From positions 1 to 31,674 of the forward strand of contig JAEWCW010000194.1 of the NCBI GenBank assembly GCA_023390415.1: a stretch of 31,674 bases of DNA, in the 5' to 3' direction. Within the stretch, counting starts at the first letter, position 1, and the number at the start of each line of letters is the position of its first letter. Source of the DNA: Pseudomonadota bacterium. Lineage in GTDB: Bacteria; Pseudomonadota; Alphaproteobacteria; Sphingomonadales; Sphingomonadaceae. The notes below the pieces were generated by a model. It was not told the DNA's origin. It was given only the letters and a program-made list of their open reading frames with translations, and did no database searches. Shown here piece after piece: positions 30,624-31,674 of this stretch. A program made the position numbers and the translations under genes.

Positions 30624-31674
30624 ATGCGCGCTATCTCGTCACTGCGGCCGATTCTCTTTTCGGGCACCGCCTTTGCCGCCTTGGCTGTGCCGGGCGTCGC
30701 CTTCGCCCAGGTCCCGAACCCTGAGACCACCACCCAGCCGGCGGCGACTCCGACCGGCGCCGAGACTCCGGACGAGGGCGCAGACGCCTCGCCGGCCGGT
30801 CGGCAGGGGGACATCCTCGTCACCGGATCGCGCATCCGCCAGAATCCGAACAACAGCGCGCTTCCGCTCCAGATCATCACCAATGTCGAGGTCGAGCGGA
30901 ACGGAATCAGCAGCCCCGAGCAGCTGATGATGCACCTCACCACCAGCGGCTCCGGCCCGGACAATCTAGCTTCCAACGCGGACGTCGTCACCGGCGCCCA
31001 GCGCGGCACCAACGGCCTCTCCTCCGCCAACCTGCGCGGCCAGGGCAACGCAGCCACCCTCGTCCTCCTCAACAGCCGGCGCGTCGCCGCCCACGGCCTC
31101 AGCGGCTCGGCCGTCGACATCAACCAGATCCCGTTCGCGGCAATCGACCGGATCGAGGTTCTGAAGGACGGCGCCTCGGCCATCTACGGAACCGACGCGG
31201 TCGGCGGCGTGATCAACTTCATCACCCGCACCGACTATCAGGGCTTCGGAATCCAAGGCTTCACCGACATCGCCGAGGAAGGCGATCATACGATCAACCG
31301 CCTGTCGGCGATCGCCGGCTATGGCGATCTCGATTCGGACGGCTTCAACATCATGGGCGCGGTCGCCCAGAGCTGGGTCCCGATCCTGCGCGGCGCGCGG
31401 CGCGACTTCGTCAACGGCAACCAGCCCAATCGCGGCCTCTCGATCGACACGCGCGGAACGCCGATCGCAACCGCCTTCAACATCGGCGCGAACGCCTTCC
31501 AGCAGCCGAACGGCACCTTGCTCACCGGCCTTACATTGACCGCCCCGAACGGCGCCAATGCGGCCGCGGGCGGTATCAACTTCCTGGATCTGCCGGGCGG
31601 CGCGGGCTGCGAGTCGATGGACGGGGGCATGGCCTATGACCATGCGCTCTGGAACACGCCGACCGCCTTCTATG
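30624..31674 (+). CDS. TonB-dependent outer-membrane receptor (3' end outside window)
   Basis: The first 350 codons of an outer-membrane receptor, still open at the window end. It has a signal peptide (about 1-28, VAFA), a low-complexity Thr/Pro/Ala linker, and a TonB-box-proximal stretch DILVTGSRIRQNP. The plug domain has SANLRGQGNAATLVLLNSRR, ININQIP-type sequence (VDINQIPFAAIDRIEVLKDG), SAIYGTDAVGGVINFITR, then the first barrel strands. The pattern is that of the large GSRI-type receptors abundant in sphingomonads, which import peptides, glycans or siderophores. AGGGGGT lies seven bases before ATG 30624. Divergence from an AmpG-like carrier and nearby peptidases suggests a peptide or wall-fragment ligand, by inference. 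Confidence 0.92.
   Translation, partial: MRAISSLRPILFSGTAFAALAVPGVAFAQVPNPETTTQPAATPTGAETPDEGADASPAGRQGDILVTGSRIRQNPNNSALPLQIITNVEVERNGISSPEQLMMHLTTSGSGPDNLASNADVVTGAQRGTNGLSSANLRGQGNAATLVLLNSRRVAAHGLSGSAVDINQIPFAAIDRIEVLKDGASAIYGTDAVGGVINFITRTDYQGFGIQGFTDIAEEGDHTINRLSAIAGYGDLDSDGFNIMGAVAQSWVPILRGARRDFVNGNQPNRGLSIDTRGTPIATAFNIGANAFQQPNGTLLTGLTLTAPNGANAAAGGINFLDLPGGAGCESMDGGMAYDHALWNTPTAFY

Overview
The window looks like a chromosomal segment of a high-GC alphaproteobacterium, most likely a sphingomonad. The basis is the codon use, the tightly overlapping operons with ATGA junctions, a large TonB receptor with a GSRI-type plug, a CHASE3 hybrid kinase, an archaic spore-coat-U pilus and an AmpG-like carrier next to peptidases. 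I see no rRNA, tRNA, insertion sequence, integrase or CRISPR array. Assignments rest on motifs read by eye.

Layout. (1) 87-3774, minus strand: a three-gene ferric-iron ABC importer (binding lipoprotein, fused permease, ATPase) behind a Fur-like palindrome at 3811-3827. (2) 3973-10326, minus strand: an archaic chaperone-usher pilus locus with four spore-coat-U type subunits, a PapD-like chaperone and an usher. A strong UUCG-capped terminator sits between the major subunit and the chaperone. A LuxR-type regulator (10719-11318) is divergent from the locus, across a 392-bp intergenic region with several palindromes. (3) 11458-11700: a small DUF551-like orphan. (4) 11865-14676, plus strand: a CHASE3-PAS hybrid histidine kinase, a single-domain response regulator and an Hpt protein, joined by ATGA overlaps. 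(5) 14664-17909, minus strand: a PgaC/YaiP-like family 2 glycosyltransferase, a HEAT-repeat membrane protein, a headless YaiO outer-membrane barrel and a response regulator. The last two collide out of frame, which points to a deletion, a one-base frameshift or an assembly error.

(6) 18088-31674: a long set of genes for D-amino-acid and peptidoglycan-peptide metabolism. It starts with dgcR, dgcN and dgcA (D-glutamate catabolism through N-acetyl intermediates), followed by a translationally coupled exported D-aminoacylase-family enzyme. A perfect 15-bp LysR-type box lies at the dgcR/dgcN junction. Next come an exported amidohydrolase with a C-terminal CIA30-like jelly-roll domain coupled to an S9 prolyl-oligopeptidase-family peptidase (minus strand), a PBP4-type DD-carboxypeptidase (plus), a cytoplasmic beta-lactamase-fold serine hydrolase coupled to an AmpG-like carrier (minus), and a TonB-dependent receptor cut by the window end (plus).

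Region 6 can be read as one scavenging route. The receptor would bring in oligopeptides or wall fragments. Periplasmic peptidases and deacylases would trim them, the AmpG-like carrier would move them inward, the serine hydrolase would act in the cytoplasm, and DgcN/DgcA would convert D-Glu to the L form. The individual families are well supported. The joint pathway is inference and is the most interesting idea in the window.
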